Part shown: positions 33,850 to 43,006 of the stretch, in pieces
How the letters are laid out: the number at the start of each line of letters is the position of its first letter
Numbering within the stretch: the first letter of the stretch is position 1
Assembly (NCBI GenBank): GCA_963728125.1
Contig: CAVSIZ010000016.1
Location: 1-64,000 of the forward strand
From: CAWDCV01 sp963728125
Lineage (GTDB): Bacteria; Actinomycetota; Actinomycetes; CAWDCV01
Direction: 5' to 3'
Length of the DNA stretch: 64,000 nucleotides
Made by a program: the position numbers and the translations under genes
The notes under the pieces: generated by a model
Seen by the model: only the letters and a program-made list of their open reading frames with translations
Told to the model about the DNA's origin: nothing
Databases searched by the model: none

Positions 33850-34869
33850 TCACGACTCCGCGAGGATCTTGCCGACGTACCGAGCCACCGCGCGTACTGC
33901 TCCCATCGTTCCGGGGTAATCCATTCGGGTTGGGCCGAGCACCCCGAGCTGCGCCAGGGTTTCCTCGCCGCGACCGTAACCAACGCTGACAATCGACGAC
34001 TGCGCCAGTCCGATGTGCGGGTTCTCGTGCCCGATGCGGACCGTCAACGTCGACGGGTCTCCGACCTCGCCCAGCAGGCGCATGAGCACCACCTGCTCGT
34101 CGAGTGCTTCGAGGACCGGCTGGATCGTGTGGATGTACTCCGAGCCGAACCGCATGAGGTTGGCGGTTCCCGCGAGGACCACCCGCTCCTCGTGACGCTC
34201 GACGAGCGTTTCCAGCAGCGTCGACACGATCGCTGCGGCCACGCCGCGCTCCTCACCGACGTACAGGTCGGGAATCTCCGCCACTACGGGAGGGAGCTCG
34301 GCGAGCCGACGCCCGGCGAGGCGCTCGTTGAGCAGCCCACGCAAGTCCCCGACGAGCCGGTCGGCCGCGGGGGCGGTGCACTCGACGATGCGCTGGTCGA
34401 CCCGTCCCGTGTCGGTGATGAGCACGAGCATGACCCGAGTCAGGCTGAGCGGGACGAGCTCGACGTGGCGCACGGACGACCGGATGAGCGACGGGTACTG
34501 CACCACCGCCACCTGCCGGGTCAGTTGCGCGAGCAGCCGGACCGTGCGGCTGACGACGTCGTCGAGATCGACCGCACCCTCGAGGAACGTCGCAATCGCG
34601 CGCCGTTCTGGCGTCGACAGCGGCTTGACCGTGGCCAACCGGTCGACGAACAGGCGATAGCCCTTGTCGGTGGGGATACGGCCGGCGCTGGTGTGTGGCT
34701 GGGCGATATAGCCCTCTTCTTCCAGCACCGCCATGTCGTTGCGGATCGTCGCGGAGGAGACGCCGAGGTTGTGTCGCTCGACCAGCGCCTTGGACCCGAC
34801 CGGCTCGGAGGTGGAGACGTAGTCCTCCACGATCGCGCGGAGCACTTCCAGCTTGCGTTCGTCGAGCAC
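33850..34869 (-). CDS. hrcA: heat-inducible transcription repressor HrcA
   Basis: The 339-residue repressor binds CIRCE elements. The N-terminal winged helix (LDERKLEVLRAIVEDYVSTSEPVGSKALVERHNLGVSSATIRNDMAVLEEEGYI) is diagnostic, and the rest is the GAF-like and dimerisation region. GTG 34869 has aaggagg four to five bases upstream, which settles the start although the frame is open further. A CIRCE copy lies 28 bp upstream, so the hrcA-dnaJ operon is autoregulated. Confidence 0.96.
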   Translation of the reverse strand: MLDERKLEVLRAIVEDYVSTSEPVGSKALVERHNLGVSSATIRNDMAVLEEEGYIAQPHTSAGRIPTDKGYRLFVDRLATVKPLSTPERRAIATFLEGAVDLDDVVSRTVRLLAQLTRQVAVVQYPSLIRSSVRHVELVPLSLTRVMLVLITDTGRVDQRIVECTAPAADRLVGDLRGLLNERLAGRRLAELPPVVAEIPDLYVGEERGVAAAIVSTLLETLVERHEERVVLAGTANLMRFGSEYIHTIQPVLEALDEQVVLMRLLGEVGDPSTLTVRIGHENPHIGLAQSSIVSVGYGRGEETLAQLGVLGPTRMDYPGTMGAVRAVARYVGKILAES

Positions 34870-34896
34870 AGTCCCTCCTTCCGGTCGTTGCTGGCC

Positions 34897-34928
34897 CTGG
34901 CACTCTTGTCGTTCGAGTGCCAATCCTA
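34897..34928 (-). promoter_or_regulatory. CIRCE element and hrcA -10 box
   Basis: On the minus strand the sequence reads TTGGCACTC-N9-GAGTGCCAG (34923-34897), a 9-9-9 inverted repeat that differs from the CIRCE consensus only by A-to-G (and its mirror) and the last base. TAGGAT (34928-34923) just upstream fits a -10 box, so the transcription start lies inside the operator. This is the expected HrcA target. Confidence 0.92.
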
Positions 34929-35058
34929 CGTCGTCGGGGCAGGCCCGGCTCGACGCGGCGTGGCGCATCGATCGGCACCACCGAGATCCTCGACTTCACG
35001 CTCCGATCGGTGAAGGCTGGGCTCGGCGCACAGGCGCCCACCACCGAAGGAGCTCGTC

Positions 35059-35736
35059 ATGACCCAGTCCCCGGACCCCGCGGACTCCGGTCCCCCGCCC
35101 CGGGACGCGACGCCGGACCCCGATCTGCCCTCGTCGCCATCGGCAACGCCGCCGCCATCTTCATCGCCGCCGCCACCGCCGTCCTCGCCCCCGTCCTCAC
35201 CCGCGGGCGATCCACTCGGGAGCGCCAGCGAGCCGCGGTGGGACACACCGCCCCCATCGTCGACCACCGCCACGCCCGATCCGAGCGCTTCCCCGCCCGG
35301 GACCATGCCACCACCGCCTACGGCAAGCCCGGAAGGCTACGGCTACCAGTCGGCGCCACCGGCGGGAGCGTACGGCTACCAGCAGCAGGCGCAGCAGTTG
35401 AGTCAGCAGGAGGAGCGCACCTGGGGCATGGTCGCCCACCTGTCAGCGCTGATCGGGATCATCATCGGCGTGAGCTTTGTGGGTCCGCTCATCGTGATGC
35501 TCGTCCAAGGCCCGAAATCGCGCTTCGTGCGCGAGCAGGCGGTCGAGGCGTTGAACTTCAACATCACCGTACTGATCGCCGTCATCGTCAGCGGTTTGCT
35601 GATCTTCTTGCTCATCGGTCTCATCCTGCTGCCGATCGTCCTCATCGCCTGGCTGGTCTTCACCATCATTGGCGCCGTCACGGCCAACGACGGACGGCCA
35701 TACCGCTACCCGATCAACATCCGCATGGTGAAGTGA
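35059..35736 (+). CDS. DUF4870-domain membrane protein with Pro-rich N-terminus
   Basis: The 225-residue protein begins with about 110 residues of low-complexity Pro/Ser/Thr and a GYGYQ/AYGYQQQ patch. The DUF4870 domain follows: EERTWGMVAHLSALIGIIIG, PLIVMLVQGPKSRFVREQAVEALNFNIT, and two further helices. A clear aaggag precedes the ATG. DUF4870 proteins are small membrane proteins of unknown role. It is divergent from hrcA, with about 190 bp between. Confidence 0.85.
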   Translation: MTQSPDPADSGPPPRDATPDPDLPSSPSATPPPSSSPPPPPSSPPSSPAGDPLGSASEPRWDTPPPSSTTATPDPSASPPGTMPPPPTASPEGYGYQSAPPAGAYGYQQQAQQLSQQEERTWGMVAHLSALIGIIIGVSFVGPLIVMLVQGPKSRFVREQAVEALNFNITVLIAVIVSGLLIFLLIGLILLPIVLIAWLVFTIIGAVTANDGRPYRYPINIRMVK

Positions 35737-35777
35737 TCTGACGGGAGACACGCTCTTCCAGGGCGAACTTCACCTGG

Positions 35778-35830
35778 ATTGGTTCCGATTCGCGCGACAC
35801 GCCCAGCGTGTCGCGCGTTAACGAACCAAT
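35778..35830. repeat. long hairpin between DUF4870 gene and hemW
   Basis: The inner stem is 12 bp (35791-35802 with 35806-35817) with a 3-nt loop and contains cgacacgc/gcgtgtcg. After a 5x5 mismatch, an outer 8-bp stem forms from attggttc (35778-35785) and gaaccaat (35823-35830). It sits between convergent genes and could end transcription from both sides. The gcgtgtcg core is shared with the inverted repeats near 24.0 and 27.3 kb. Confidence 0.8.
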
Positions 35831-35865
35831 CGATCATGGTTGCTAGCGGTGAGCACACACCCAGG

Positions 35866-37086
35866 TCAATCGACCAGATCGCGGATAACCGCATCGGCAA
35901 GGAGCCGGCCGCGGCGGGTGAGGACGGCGCGACCGGCGTCGTGCGCGGCTGGCTCGAGGAGATCGCGGTCCACCGCTTCCTTGGCGGCTAGGCGACCCGG
36001 TTCGTGAAGGTCGTCGAGCGGATGCCCGTCGGCCAGTCGCACGCCGAGCAGCACTCGTTCGAGGCGCCGATCCTCGTCGGAGAGCTCCTCGCGTGCCTGC
36101 GCCGGGGAAGAATCGGCCGACAGGCGACCCGCATACGTCGCCGGGTGTTTGACGTTCCACCAGCGGACGCCGGCCACGTGGCTGTGCGCACCCGGTCCGA
36201 TGCCCCACCAGTCACGTCCACCCCAGTACGCCAGGTTGTGCCGGCAGCGAGCCTCGGCGGAGCGGGACCAGTTCGACACCTCGTACCACCCGAAGCCGGC
36301 GGCGGCGAGGGTGTCCTCCGCCTGCAGGTAGCGATCCGCCAGTACGTCGTCGTCGGGTGCGCGCAGCTCGCCACGGCGGATCTGCCCGGCGAGGCGGGTG
36401 CCGTCCTCGACGATGAGTGCGTAGGCGCTGACGTGGTCGGGCTCGGCGAATACCGCCGCATCGAGGGATGCCTGCCAGTCCGCATCGGATTCGCCCGGCG
36501 TCCCGTAGATGAGATCGAGGTTGACGTGCTCGAAGCCGGCGCGGTGCGCCTCCGCCACGCACTGCTCGGGGCGGCCGAGTCGATGCTGTCGGTCGAGAAC
36601 GCGCAAAACGTGCTCGCGAGAGCTCTGCATGCCGAAGGACACGCGGGTGAATCCGGTGGCGCGGATCTGCTCCAGGTACGCCGAGTCGACCGACTCGGGA
36701 TTGGCCTCGGTCGTAACCTCTGCATCCGCAGCCAGACCGAACTCGTCGTCGATGGCATGCACCAGGCGCCCGAGGTCATGGCTCGGCAGCAACGTCGGCG
36801 TCCCGCCGCCGACGAAGACGGTGTGCACCGGGAGGTCGACATCGCCGAGCACCCGGCGCGCCAGCCGCATCTCGCTGATCGCGCTGTCCACGTACGTCGC
36901 TCGCGAGACTCCGGGTCCGAGCTCGTCTGCGGTGTAGGTGTTGAAGTCGCAGTAGCCGCATCGGGTTGCGCAGAAGGGCACGTGCACATAAAGGGAGAAC
37001 GGCTGCTGACCGACTGCCGCTCGGGCCGAGTCAGGCAGTGCGCCGTCTGCGGGAACCGGTTCCCCGGCGAGCAACGACGACGGCAC
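35866..37086 (-). CDS. hemW: radical SAM heme chaperone HemW-like protein
   Basis: The 406-residue radical SAM protein has the cluster motif CATRCGYCDF (Cys39, 43, 46), the GGGTPTLL SAM-binding loop, and the C-terminal HemN-like domain (RHNLAYWGGRDWWGIGPGAHS). The short N-terminus and this cluster arrangement fit HemW, a heme chaperone, rather than coproporphyrinogen dehydrogenase HemN. It usually lies near lepA and hrcA in actinobacteria, as here. Confidence 0.93.
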   Translation of the reverse strand: MPSSLLAGEPVPADGALPDSARAAVGQQPFSLYVHVPFCATRCGYCDFNTYTADELGPGVSRATYVDSAISEMRLARRVLGDVDLPVHTVFVGGGTPTLLPSHDLGRLVHAIDDEFGLAADAEVTTEANPESVDSAYLEQIRATGFTRVSFGMQSSREHVLRVLDRQHRLGRPEQCVAEAHRAGFEHVNLDLIYGTPGESDADWQASLDAAVFAEPDHVSAYALIVEDGTRLAGQIRRGELRAPDDDVLADRYLQAEDTLAAAGFGWYEVSNWSRSAEARCRHNLAYWGGRDWWGIGPGAHSHVAGVRWWNVKHPATYAGRLSADSSPAQAREELSDEDRRLERVLLGVRLADGHPLDDLHEPGRLAAKEAVDRDLLEPAAHDAGRAVLTRRGRLLADAVIRDLVD

Positions 37087-37117
37087 GTTCTCCAGTGTGC
37101 CGCGAACCTCACGTCGG

Positions 37118-38953
37118 TCAGCGCTGTGCCTGTGCAGGCTCCTCGTAGAACCCGTCGAGCACGGCGGCGTACTTCTTCTCGACGACCTTTCGCTTGACCT
37201 TCAGGCTCGGCGTCAAGTCGCCCGACTCAACAGTGAGGTCCTCAGGCAGGACGGCGAACTTCTTGATGGTCTCCCAGCGGGGCAGTCGGCCGTTCATCTC
37301 GTCGACGTAGCCCTGCAGCATCGCGTGGACGTCGTCGCGCTTGGACAGATCCTCGTATGCCGCGCCGGCAGCGCCGTTCTGCTCCGCCCACTTCTCGATC
37401 GCCTCGGGGTCGAGCGCGATGAGAGCACTGACGTAGTTGCGGCCGTCGCCATGGACGACGATTGCGCTGGCGTACGGGCAGAGCGCCTTGAACATGACCT
37501 CGATGGCCTGCGGTGCGACGTACTTGCCACCGGAGGTCTTGATGAGGTCCTTCTTGCGGTCGGTGATGCACAAGAAGCCCTGGTCGTCGAGCTCGCCGAT
37601 ATCGCCGGTGCGGAACCACCCGTCGTCGGTCAGCGTTTCCTCGGTCTCCCGCGGCAGGTTGTGGTAGCCGCGCATCACGCCCGGCCCGCGGACGAGGATC
37701 TCGCCATCGTCGGCGACACGCACCTCGGTGCCCGGCAGTGGCCAGCCGACCGTTCCGAACTTGTAGTCGTGCGGCCGGTTGACGAAGGATGCCGCGCTGG
37801 TCTCGGTGAGGCCGTAACCCTCGAGGATGAGGATGCCGGCGGCGTGGAAGAACTCGGCGACCTTGTCGGACAGCGCTGCGCTGCCGGAGACGAAGTACCG
37901 CACCTGGCCGCCAAAACGCCCACGCAGCTTGCTGAAGACGAGGCGGTCGGCGATGGCGTGCTGCACCTTGAGCACGGGACTGACCGACTTGCCGGCACGC
38001 TGCAACGCGGATACCTGGCGTCCGACGCCGTAGGCCCAGTGGAAGATCTTGGCTTTGGCACCACCCTCTTCTTCGACCATCGACGTCACGCGATGCTGCA
38101 CCTTCTCGAAGATGCGTGGCGCACCAGCCATGAACGTCGGACGAACGACGCCGAGCTGTTCGACGAGCTTGGTGATGTCGCCGTCAACGGCGCTCGCGAA
38201 GCCGATGGCGAGCTGGCCCGACAGCAGCACCTTGCCGAACGAGTGCGACAGCGGCAGCCACAGGTACTGCACGTCGTTGGGCCGGAGCAGATCGAGCGCT
38301 TCAATCGCCTTGCCCTCGTACGTCCAGTTGTCGTGAACCAGCCGAACGCCCTTGGGCCGACCGGTCGTTCCCGACGTGTAGATCAGCGTGGCCAGGTTCT
38401 CCGGCCCGATGGCATCGACCGCCGTGTCAACCACGTCCGGCAGCGTCGACAGGTGCTCGCGGCCTCGACGCTCGAGTTCCGCGAACGAGATCACCCAGTC
38501 GTCATCGGCGGTCCCGTCGAACGTCACGACCTGCTCGAGCTCAGGCAGCTTCTCCCGGTACTCGCGCAGCTTCTCGATCTGGGTGTCATTCTCGGCGAAG
38601 GCGAACCGGCTGCCCGAGTCGGCAAGGATGAACGCCACGTCGTCGGCGGGTGTCGTCGGGTAGACCGTCGTGGTCGCCGCGCCCGCACACATGATGGCGA
38701 AGTCGGCGAGCACCCAGTCGTGCCGCGTCGTCGAGATGATGGCGACACGCTCCTCGGCGGCGACGCCGAGGGAAATTAGCCCGGCGGCAAGGGCACGTAC
38801 GCGATCCCCTGTCTGCTGCCAGGTCGTCGATTGCCAGCCGCCGCTGACGGGATAGCGGAATGACTCGGCCTGCGGGGTCGCCGCCACCCGGTCGAGAAAC
38901 ATCCGCGCCATCGACGCAGGTCGTTGCTGCACGATGCTCAGGTCGTCGGCCAC
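37118..38953 (-). CDS. long-chain fatty-acid-CoA ligase (FadD15-like)
   Basis: The 611-residue AMP-binding enzyme activates long-chain fatty acids. It has the P-loop LIYTSGTTGRPKG, the YLWLPLSHSFGK helix, EGYGLTETSA, DGWFRTGDIGELDDQGF, and the C-terminal catalytic Lys region LTPSLKVKRKVVEKKY. The length and motifs fit the actinobacterial FadD15/ACSL group. Its GTG start has gaggagg six bases upstream. Confidence 0.93.
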   Translation of the reverse strand: MADDLSIVQQRPASMARMFLDRVAATPQAESFRYPVSGGWQSTTWQQTGDRVRALAAGLISLGVAAEERVAIISTTRHDWVLADFAIMCAGAATTTVYPTTPADDVAFILADSGSRFAFAENDTQIEKLREYREKLPELEQVVTFDGTADDDWVISFAELERRGREHLSTLPDVVDTAVDAIGPENLATLIYTSGTTGRPKGVRLVHDNWTYEGKAIEALDLLRPNDVQYLWLPLSHSFGKVLLSGQLAIGFASAVDGDITKLVEQLGVVRPTFMAGAPRIFEKVQHRVTSMVEEEGGAKAKIFHWAYGVGRQVSALQRAGKSVSPVLKVQHAIADRLVFSKLRGRFGGQVRYFVSGSAALSDKVAEFFHAAGILILEGYGLTETSAASFVNRPHDYKFGTVGWPLPGTEVRVADDGEILVRGPGVMRGYHNLPRETEETLTDDGWFRTGDIGELDDQGFLCITDRKKDLIKTSGGKYVAPQAIEVMFKALCPYASAIVVHGDGRNYVSALIALDPEAIEKWAEQNGAAGAAYEDLSKRDDVHAMLQGYVDEMNGRLPRWETIKKFAVLPEDLTVESGDLTPSLKVKRKVVEKKYAAVLDGFYEEPAQAQR

Positions 38954-39070
38954 GCGGATCCTCCTCGTTCACGCGTCACGCTCTTCTGCGGCGGAGGACT
39001 CTCGAGGAGCCGGGGGCCGCGGTCGAACACTACGACGTGGCTGCGTTTCACGGCAGCCCTCTGTTACTGG

Positions 39071-39619
39071 TCAGACGCGGGCTCCGGTCAGGGCATGGAA
39101 CATGTCCGCGATCGTGACGCCATCTGATGGCCGAGACACCAGCTCGACGTCATCGCCGGCCCCGATGTCCCCCGGCTCGAGCACGCGCAGGTAGGCACCC
39201 GGACGAGCGTGCTGGGTGAAACGCCTGACCCAGCGCGACTCACCCATGAAGCCCTGGAACGTCGAGCAGGGTTGGCGCGGCATGCTGACCTCGAGCAGGG
39301 TCGTCCCGACCCGCCACCGTTCGCCGATCACGGCATCGTCGACCTCGACGCCGAGCGTGGTGAGGTTCTCGCCGAACTGCCCATTGCGCATCGGTCTGCC
39401 GAGCTCCTCCGACCACCAATCGAGCTCCTCGCGGGCGACGGCGTACAGCGCCTTGTCGACGCCACCGTGGTGACGCCTGTCGGCCTGCTCGTCGACGGCG
39501 AGCCCCAGGGTGGTCACGGTCACTCGTCCGGTTTGCGGCCGCTTGTCGATCGCGGATCTTCCCTGCCTGCCGTAGCCGACTCGCTCGATGTATCCGGCAT
39601 TGACCGAGATCACCTTCAC
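39071..39619 (-). CDS. MOSC-domain protein (YiiM-like)
   Basis: The 182-residue protein is a MOSC domain with DEQADRRHHGGVDKALYAV, RNGQFGENLTTLGVEVDDAVIGERWRVG, and the conserved Cys in MPRQPCSTFQG. YiiM-type MOSC proteins use molybdenum cofactor to reduce N-hydroxylated base analogues. The ATG overlaps the lepA stop by four bases. Confidence 0.9.
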   Translation of the reverse strand: MKVISVNAGYIERVGYGRQGRSAIDKRPQTGRVTVTTLGLAVDEQADRRHHGGVDKALYAVAREELDWWSEELGRPMRNGQFGENLTTLGVEVDDAVIGERWRVGTTLLEVSMPRQPCSTFQGFMGESRWVRRFTQHARPGAYLRVLEPGDIGAGDDVELVSRPSDGVTIADMFHALTGARV

Positions 39620-41526
39620 GAACTGCTCCGGCGCCCGATGATGGCCGACGAGTCGGAGTCGCTCGACAGCGCCGCGACGAAGGCCTCCTGAGGCACCTCG
39701 ACCCGGCCGACCATCTTCATGCGCTTCTTGCCTTCCTTCTGCCGCTCCAGCAGCTTGCGCTTACGCGTGATGTCGCCGCCGTAGCACTTGGCGAGGACGT
39801 CCTTACGCAGCGCGCGGATGTTCTCGCGGGCGATGACCCGGCTGCCGATCGCTGCCTGGATCGGTACCTCGAACTGCTGTCGTGGGATCAGCTCGCGCAA
39901 CTTCTGCGTCATCCGAACGCCGTAGGCGTAAGCCTTGTCGCGATGGACGATGGCGCTGAACGCGTCGACGGGCTCGCCTTGCAGCAGGATGTCGACCTTG
40001 ACGAGATCGGCCTGCTCCTCGTCGGTCGGCTCGTAGTCGAGGCTCGCGTATCCGCGGGTGCGTGACTTCAACGCGTCGAAGAAGTCGTACACGATCTCCG
40101 CGAGCGGCAGCGTGTAGCGCAGCTCGACGCGGTCCTCGGACAGGTAATCCATGCCGAGCAGCGTCCCGCGACGCGACTGGCAGAGCTCCATGATGGCGCC
40201 GACGTAATCGCTCGGCGCCAGGATTGTCGCGCGCACGATCGGCTCGTAAACGCTCTCGACCTTGCCGCTGGGGAACTCGCTCGGATTGGTCACGATGTTT
40301 CCTGGGTCGTCCTCAGCGCCATCTTCCAAAACAACCCGATAGACGACGTTCGGCGCAGTCGAGATCAGGTCGAGGTCGAACTCGCGCTCCAACCGCTCGC
40401 GGACGATCTCCAAGTGCAGCAGGCCAAGAAAGCCGCAGCGGAAGCCGAACCCGAGCGCCGCGGAGGACTCTGGCTCGTACACGAGCGCCGCGTCGTTGAG
40501 ACGCAGCTTGTCTAGGGCGTCGCGCAGCTCCGGAAAGTCGGCACCGTCCATCGGGTACAGACCCGCAAACACCATCGGGCGGGGGGTCTTGTACCCGCTC
40601 AGGGGCAGCGTTGCCGGTCGGGAGGACGATGTGACCGTGTCGCCCACCCGCGATTGCCGGACGTCCTTGACGCCGGTCATCAGGTAGCCGACCTCGCCCA
40701 CACCCAAGCCGTCGGACTTGATGGGCTCGGGGGAGATGACGCCGACCTCGAGCGTCTCGTGGGCGCCGCCGGTCGACATCATCAGCGTGCGCTCTCGGGT
40801 CGACAGGTGACCGTCGATGACGCGCACGTAGGTGACGACGCCGCGGTAGGTGTCGTAGACCGAGTCGAAGATGAGCGCCCGGGCGGGTGCGTCCACATCC
40901 CCCACCGGCGAGGGCACGTGCGCAACGACGTGCTCGAGAAGTTCGCGGACGCCCTCCCCCGTCTTGGCGCTCACCCGGAGGACGTCGTCGGGGTCGCACC
41001 CCAGAATGTGCGCGATCTCGGCGGCGTACTTCTCCGGCTGCGCGGCCGGCAAGTCGATCTTGTTGAGCACCGGGATGACATGCAGGTCGTTCTCGAGCGC
41101 GAGATAGAGGTTGGCCAGCGTCTGCGCCTCGATGCCCTGGGCGGCGTCGACGAGCAGGACCGCACCCTCGCAAGCGGCGAGGCTGCGCGACACCTCGTAG
41201 GTGAAGTCGACGTGCCCCGGCGTGTCGATGAGGTTCAGCACGTACACGCGACCGTCGGCGGCTTCGAAGGGAAGCCGCACGGCCTGGCTCTTGATCGTGA
41301 TTCCGCGCTCGCGCTCAATGTCCATGCGGTCGAGGTACTGCGCGCGCATCTGACGCTCGTCGACGACCCCCGTCAACTGCAGCATCCGGTCGGCCAACGT
41401 CGATTTGCCGTGGTCGATGTGGGCGATGATGCAGAAGTTGCGGATGAGCGCCGGGTCTGTCCGGCTCGGCGCGGGGGCGGATGCGGGCACGCGGAACTTC
41501 CTCGAGAGATCGGGTACGCCTTCCAT
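39616..41526 (-). CDS. lepA: elongation factor 4 (LepA)
   Basis: The 636-residue translational GTPase back-translocates or remodels stalled ribosomes. G1 is AHIDHGKST, G2 is in RERGITIKSQAV, G3 is DTPGHVDF, and G4 is NKID. The LepA-specific C-terminal domain (ENIRALRKDVLAKCYGGDITRKRKLLERQKEGKKRMK) is intact. It is coupled to the MOSC gene and divergent from a PemK-like gene. Confidence 0.97.
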   Translation of the reverse strand: MEGVPDLSRKFRVPASAPAPSRTDPALIRNFCIIAHIDHGKSTLADRMLQLTGVVDERQMRAQYLDRMDIERERGITIKSQAVRLPFEAADGRVYVLNLIDTPGHVDFTYEVSRSLAACEGAVLLVDAAQGIEAQTLANLYLALENDLHVIPVLNKIDLPAAQPEKYAAEIAHILGCDPDDVLRVSAKTGEGVRELLEHVVAHVPSPVGDVDAPARALIFDSVYDTYRGVVTYVRVIDGHLSTRERTLMMSTGGAHETLEVGVISPEPIKSDGLGVGEVGYLMTGVKDVRQSRVGDTVTSSSRPATLPLSGYKTPRPMVFAGLYPMDGADFPELRDALDKLRLNDAALVYEPESSAALGFGFRCGFLGLLHLEIVRERLEREFDLDLISTAPNVVYRVVLEDGAEDDPGNIVTNPSEFPSGKVESVYEPIVRATILAPSDYVGAIMELCQSRRGTLLGMDYLSEDRVELRYTLPLAEIVYDFFDALKSRTRGYASLDYEPTDEEQADLVKVDILLQGEPVDAFSAIVHRDKAYAYGVRMTQKLRELIPRQQFEVPIQAAIGSRVIARENIRALRKDVLAKCYGGDITRKRKLLERQKEGKKRMKMVGRVEVPQEAFVAALSSDSDSSAIIGRRSSS

Positions 41527-41567
41527 GGTCCCACGCGCACCAAGCTCCCGACTCGTACGATGCCGCG

Positions 41568-42035
41568 GTGGCCGCGTTGCGAGGTCTGCTCGGCCGGCTG
41601 CTGCCGGCGCGACCGCCGCGGCGGCGTGTTCCAGCTGAGCAGCCCGCGGGGCAAGCCCTCGACTACTCCGGGCCGGCGCGCATCTCGTACGCCCCGCATC
41701 CCGACGGCATCGCCGACCCGGGTGAGGTCGTGTGGACGTGGGTGCCGTACGAGGACGATCCCGGGAAGGGCAAGGACCGCCCCGTTGTCGTGATCGCCCG
41801 GGTCAAGGACGACCTCCTGGTCGTCCTGCTGTCGAGCAAGGATCACGCTGGGGAACCGGATTGGGTGCTGCTCGGCCGCGGAGCTTGGGACGCCGAGGGC
41901 CGGGCGAGCTTCGTCCGCCTCGATCGCGTACTCCGCGTCGCGCCGGCTGCCGTACGCCGCGAGGGCGCGACGCTGGACCGCAATCGCTTCGATGCGTTGG
42001 CTGCGGAACTTCGACGGCGGCACGGCTGGTCCTGA
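41568..42035 (+). CDS. PemK/MazF-like family protein, solo
   Basis: The protein of about 155 residues (GTG 41568) has the PemK-like core: DPGEVVWTWVPYEDDPGKGKDRPVVVIAR, VVLLSSKDHAGEPDWVLLG, and RVAPAAVRREGATLDRNRFDALAAELR. This subfamily is widespread in actinobacteria beside lepA and rpsT. No antitoxin gene is adjacent, and the N-terminal 45 residues are an added basic segment. It is therefore more likely a conserved solo member than an active toxin-antitoxin module. Confidence 0.8.
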   Translation: MAALRGLLGRLLPARPPRRRVPAEQPAGQALDYSGPARISYAPHPDGIADPGEVVWTWVPYEDDPGKGKDRPVVVIARVKDDLLVVLLSSKDHAGEPDWVLLGRGAWDAEGRASFVRLDRVLRVAPAAVRREGATLDRNRFDALAAELRRRHGWS

Positions 42036-42075
42036 GTCACCCCAACTCGAGCTCACCAGCAGCGCTCGCACCTTT

Positions 42076-42103
42076 TTGGTGATCGTCGCCGCGCTGGTAC
42101 CTT
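42076..42103 (+). promoter_or_regulatory. probable rpsT promoter
   Basis: TTGGTG (42076-42081) and TACCTT (42098-42103) are spaced by 16 bp and lie about 52 bp before the rpsT start codon. This is the best sigma-70-like pair in the 120-bp gap, judged by eye. Confidence 0.45.
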
Positions 42104-42155
42104 GGGCGGTCGGCATTCGCGCCGCCCCGTCATTCCCGATCGACAAGGCTTCTTC

Positions 42156-42416
42156 GTGGCGAACATCAAGTCCCAGCTCAAGCGCATCAAGACCAACGAG
42201 AAGGCCCGCCAGCGCAACAAGGCGGTCAAGTCGTCACTGAAGACTGCCGTCCGCAAGTTCCGCGATGCCGCCGACTCCGGCGATGCCGCGGGCGCGGGTG
42301 CCGCGCTCCAGACCGCATCCCGCGAGCTCGACAAGGCCGTGAGCAAGGGCGTCATTCACCGCAACCAGGCGGCGAACAAGAAGTCCGCCATGGCCAAGCG
42401 CGCCGCGACGCTCTAG
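42156..42416 (+). CDS. rpsT: 30S ribosomal protein S20
   Basis: The 86-residue basic protein reads ANIKSQLKRIKTNEKARQRNKAVKSSLKTAVRKF at the start and HRNQAANKKSAMAKR at the end, both typical of S20. The start is GTG 42156, since the residues before it are not part of the family. It binds 16S rRNA helices 9, 11 and 44. The strand is opposite to lepA and holA, a frequent arrangement. Confidence 0.97.
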   Translation: MANIKSQLKRIKTNEKARQRNKAVKSSLKTAVRKFRDAADSGDAAGAGAALQTASRELDKAVSKGVIHRNQAANKKSAMAKRAATL

Positions 42417-42425
42417 CGGCGTCCG

Positions 42426-42968
42426 TTAACCACTGCTCAACAACTGCTCGAGCTTGTCGAGGCACTGCTCCAGACCTGCCGCGGACATGTCCCGGGTTGC
42501 CTGATCGGGATAGCCGGACTCGATGATCATCACCGAGCTGCGCCCTTCGTCGACCTGCTCGAAGACGACGACATGCGGCACGACGGTGGGCACGTCGCCG
42601 GGGATGCCAGCTTCCGCCGGAGTCATCGGTTTGCCCTCGGGTGTGGCGAACCGCGACGCGTACTCCAGGCGTGTCCCGGGCTCGACCTTGCTGTAGGTCC
42701 AGGTGTTGAAGATGTCGCCACCGCCGTAATCTGCCGGCGCCCGCATGGCCACCAGGGAGGTCCCGCCGACTCTGACGTCCATCTGCGCAACCGGGCAGGT
42801 GAACCCAGTAGGACCCCACCACCCTCGCACGAGGTCGGGCTCGGTCCAGGCCCGATAGACGGCTTCGGCCGGCTGGGCGAGCTCCCTGCGGGCTCGCACC
42901 TCGAATGTCTGAGCGGGCCCGACGTCCGGGTCAGGCACATCCGGTCTTCTGCGCACGTCATCGGTCAT
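42426..42968 (-). CDS. SRPBCC/AHSA1-domain protein
   Basis: The 180-residue protein has the START-like AHSA1 pattern: FEVRARRELAQPAEAVYRAWTEPDLVRGWWGPTGF, a GGTSLVAMRAP strand, and a C-terminal amphipathic helix. The family binds hydrophobic ligands in a deep pocket. It overlaps nothing and is convergent to rpsT with only nine bases between. The specific ligand is unknown. Confidence 0.85.
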   Translation of the reverse strand: MTDDVRRRPDVPDPDVGPAQTFEVRARRELAQPAEAVYRAWTEPDLVRGWWGPTGFTCPVAQMDVRVGGTSLVAMRAPADYGGGDIFNTWTYSKVEPGTRLEYASRFATPEGKPMTPAEAGIPGDVPTVVPHVVVFEQVDEGRSSVMIIESGYPDQATRDMSAAGLEQCLDKLEQLLSSG

Positions 42969-43006
42969 GTCACCCTCACAGCAGTCGTACAGACAGGCGA
43001 GAAGTA

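Noticed and set aside
37097..38779. Open frame of 560 codons on the plus strand
   Set aside because: Antisense shadow of the acyl-CoA ligase; no recognisable protein features and typical shadow composition.
41568..42035. Toxin-antitoxin module
   Set aside because: The PemK-like protein has no antitoxin partner on either side, and its position between lepA and rpsT is that of a conserved solo family.
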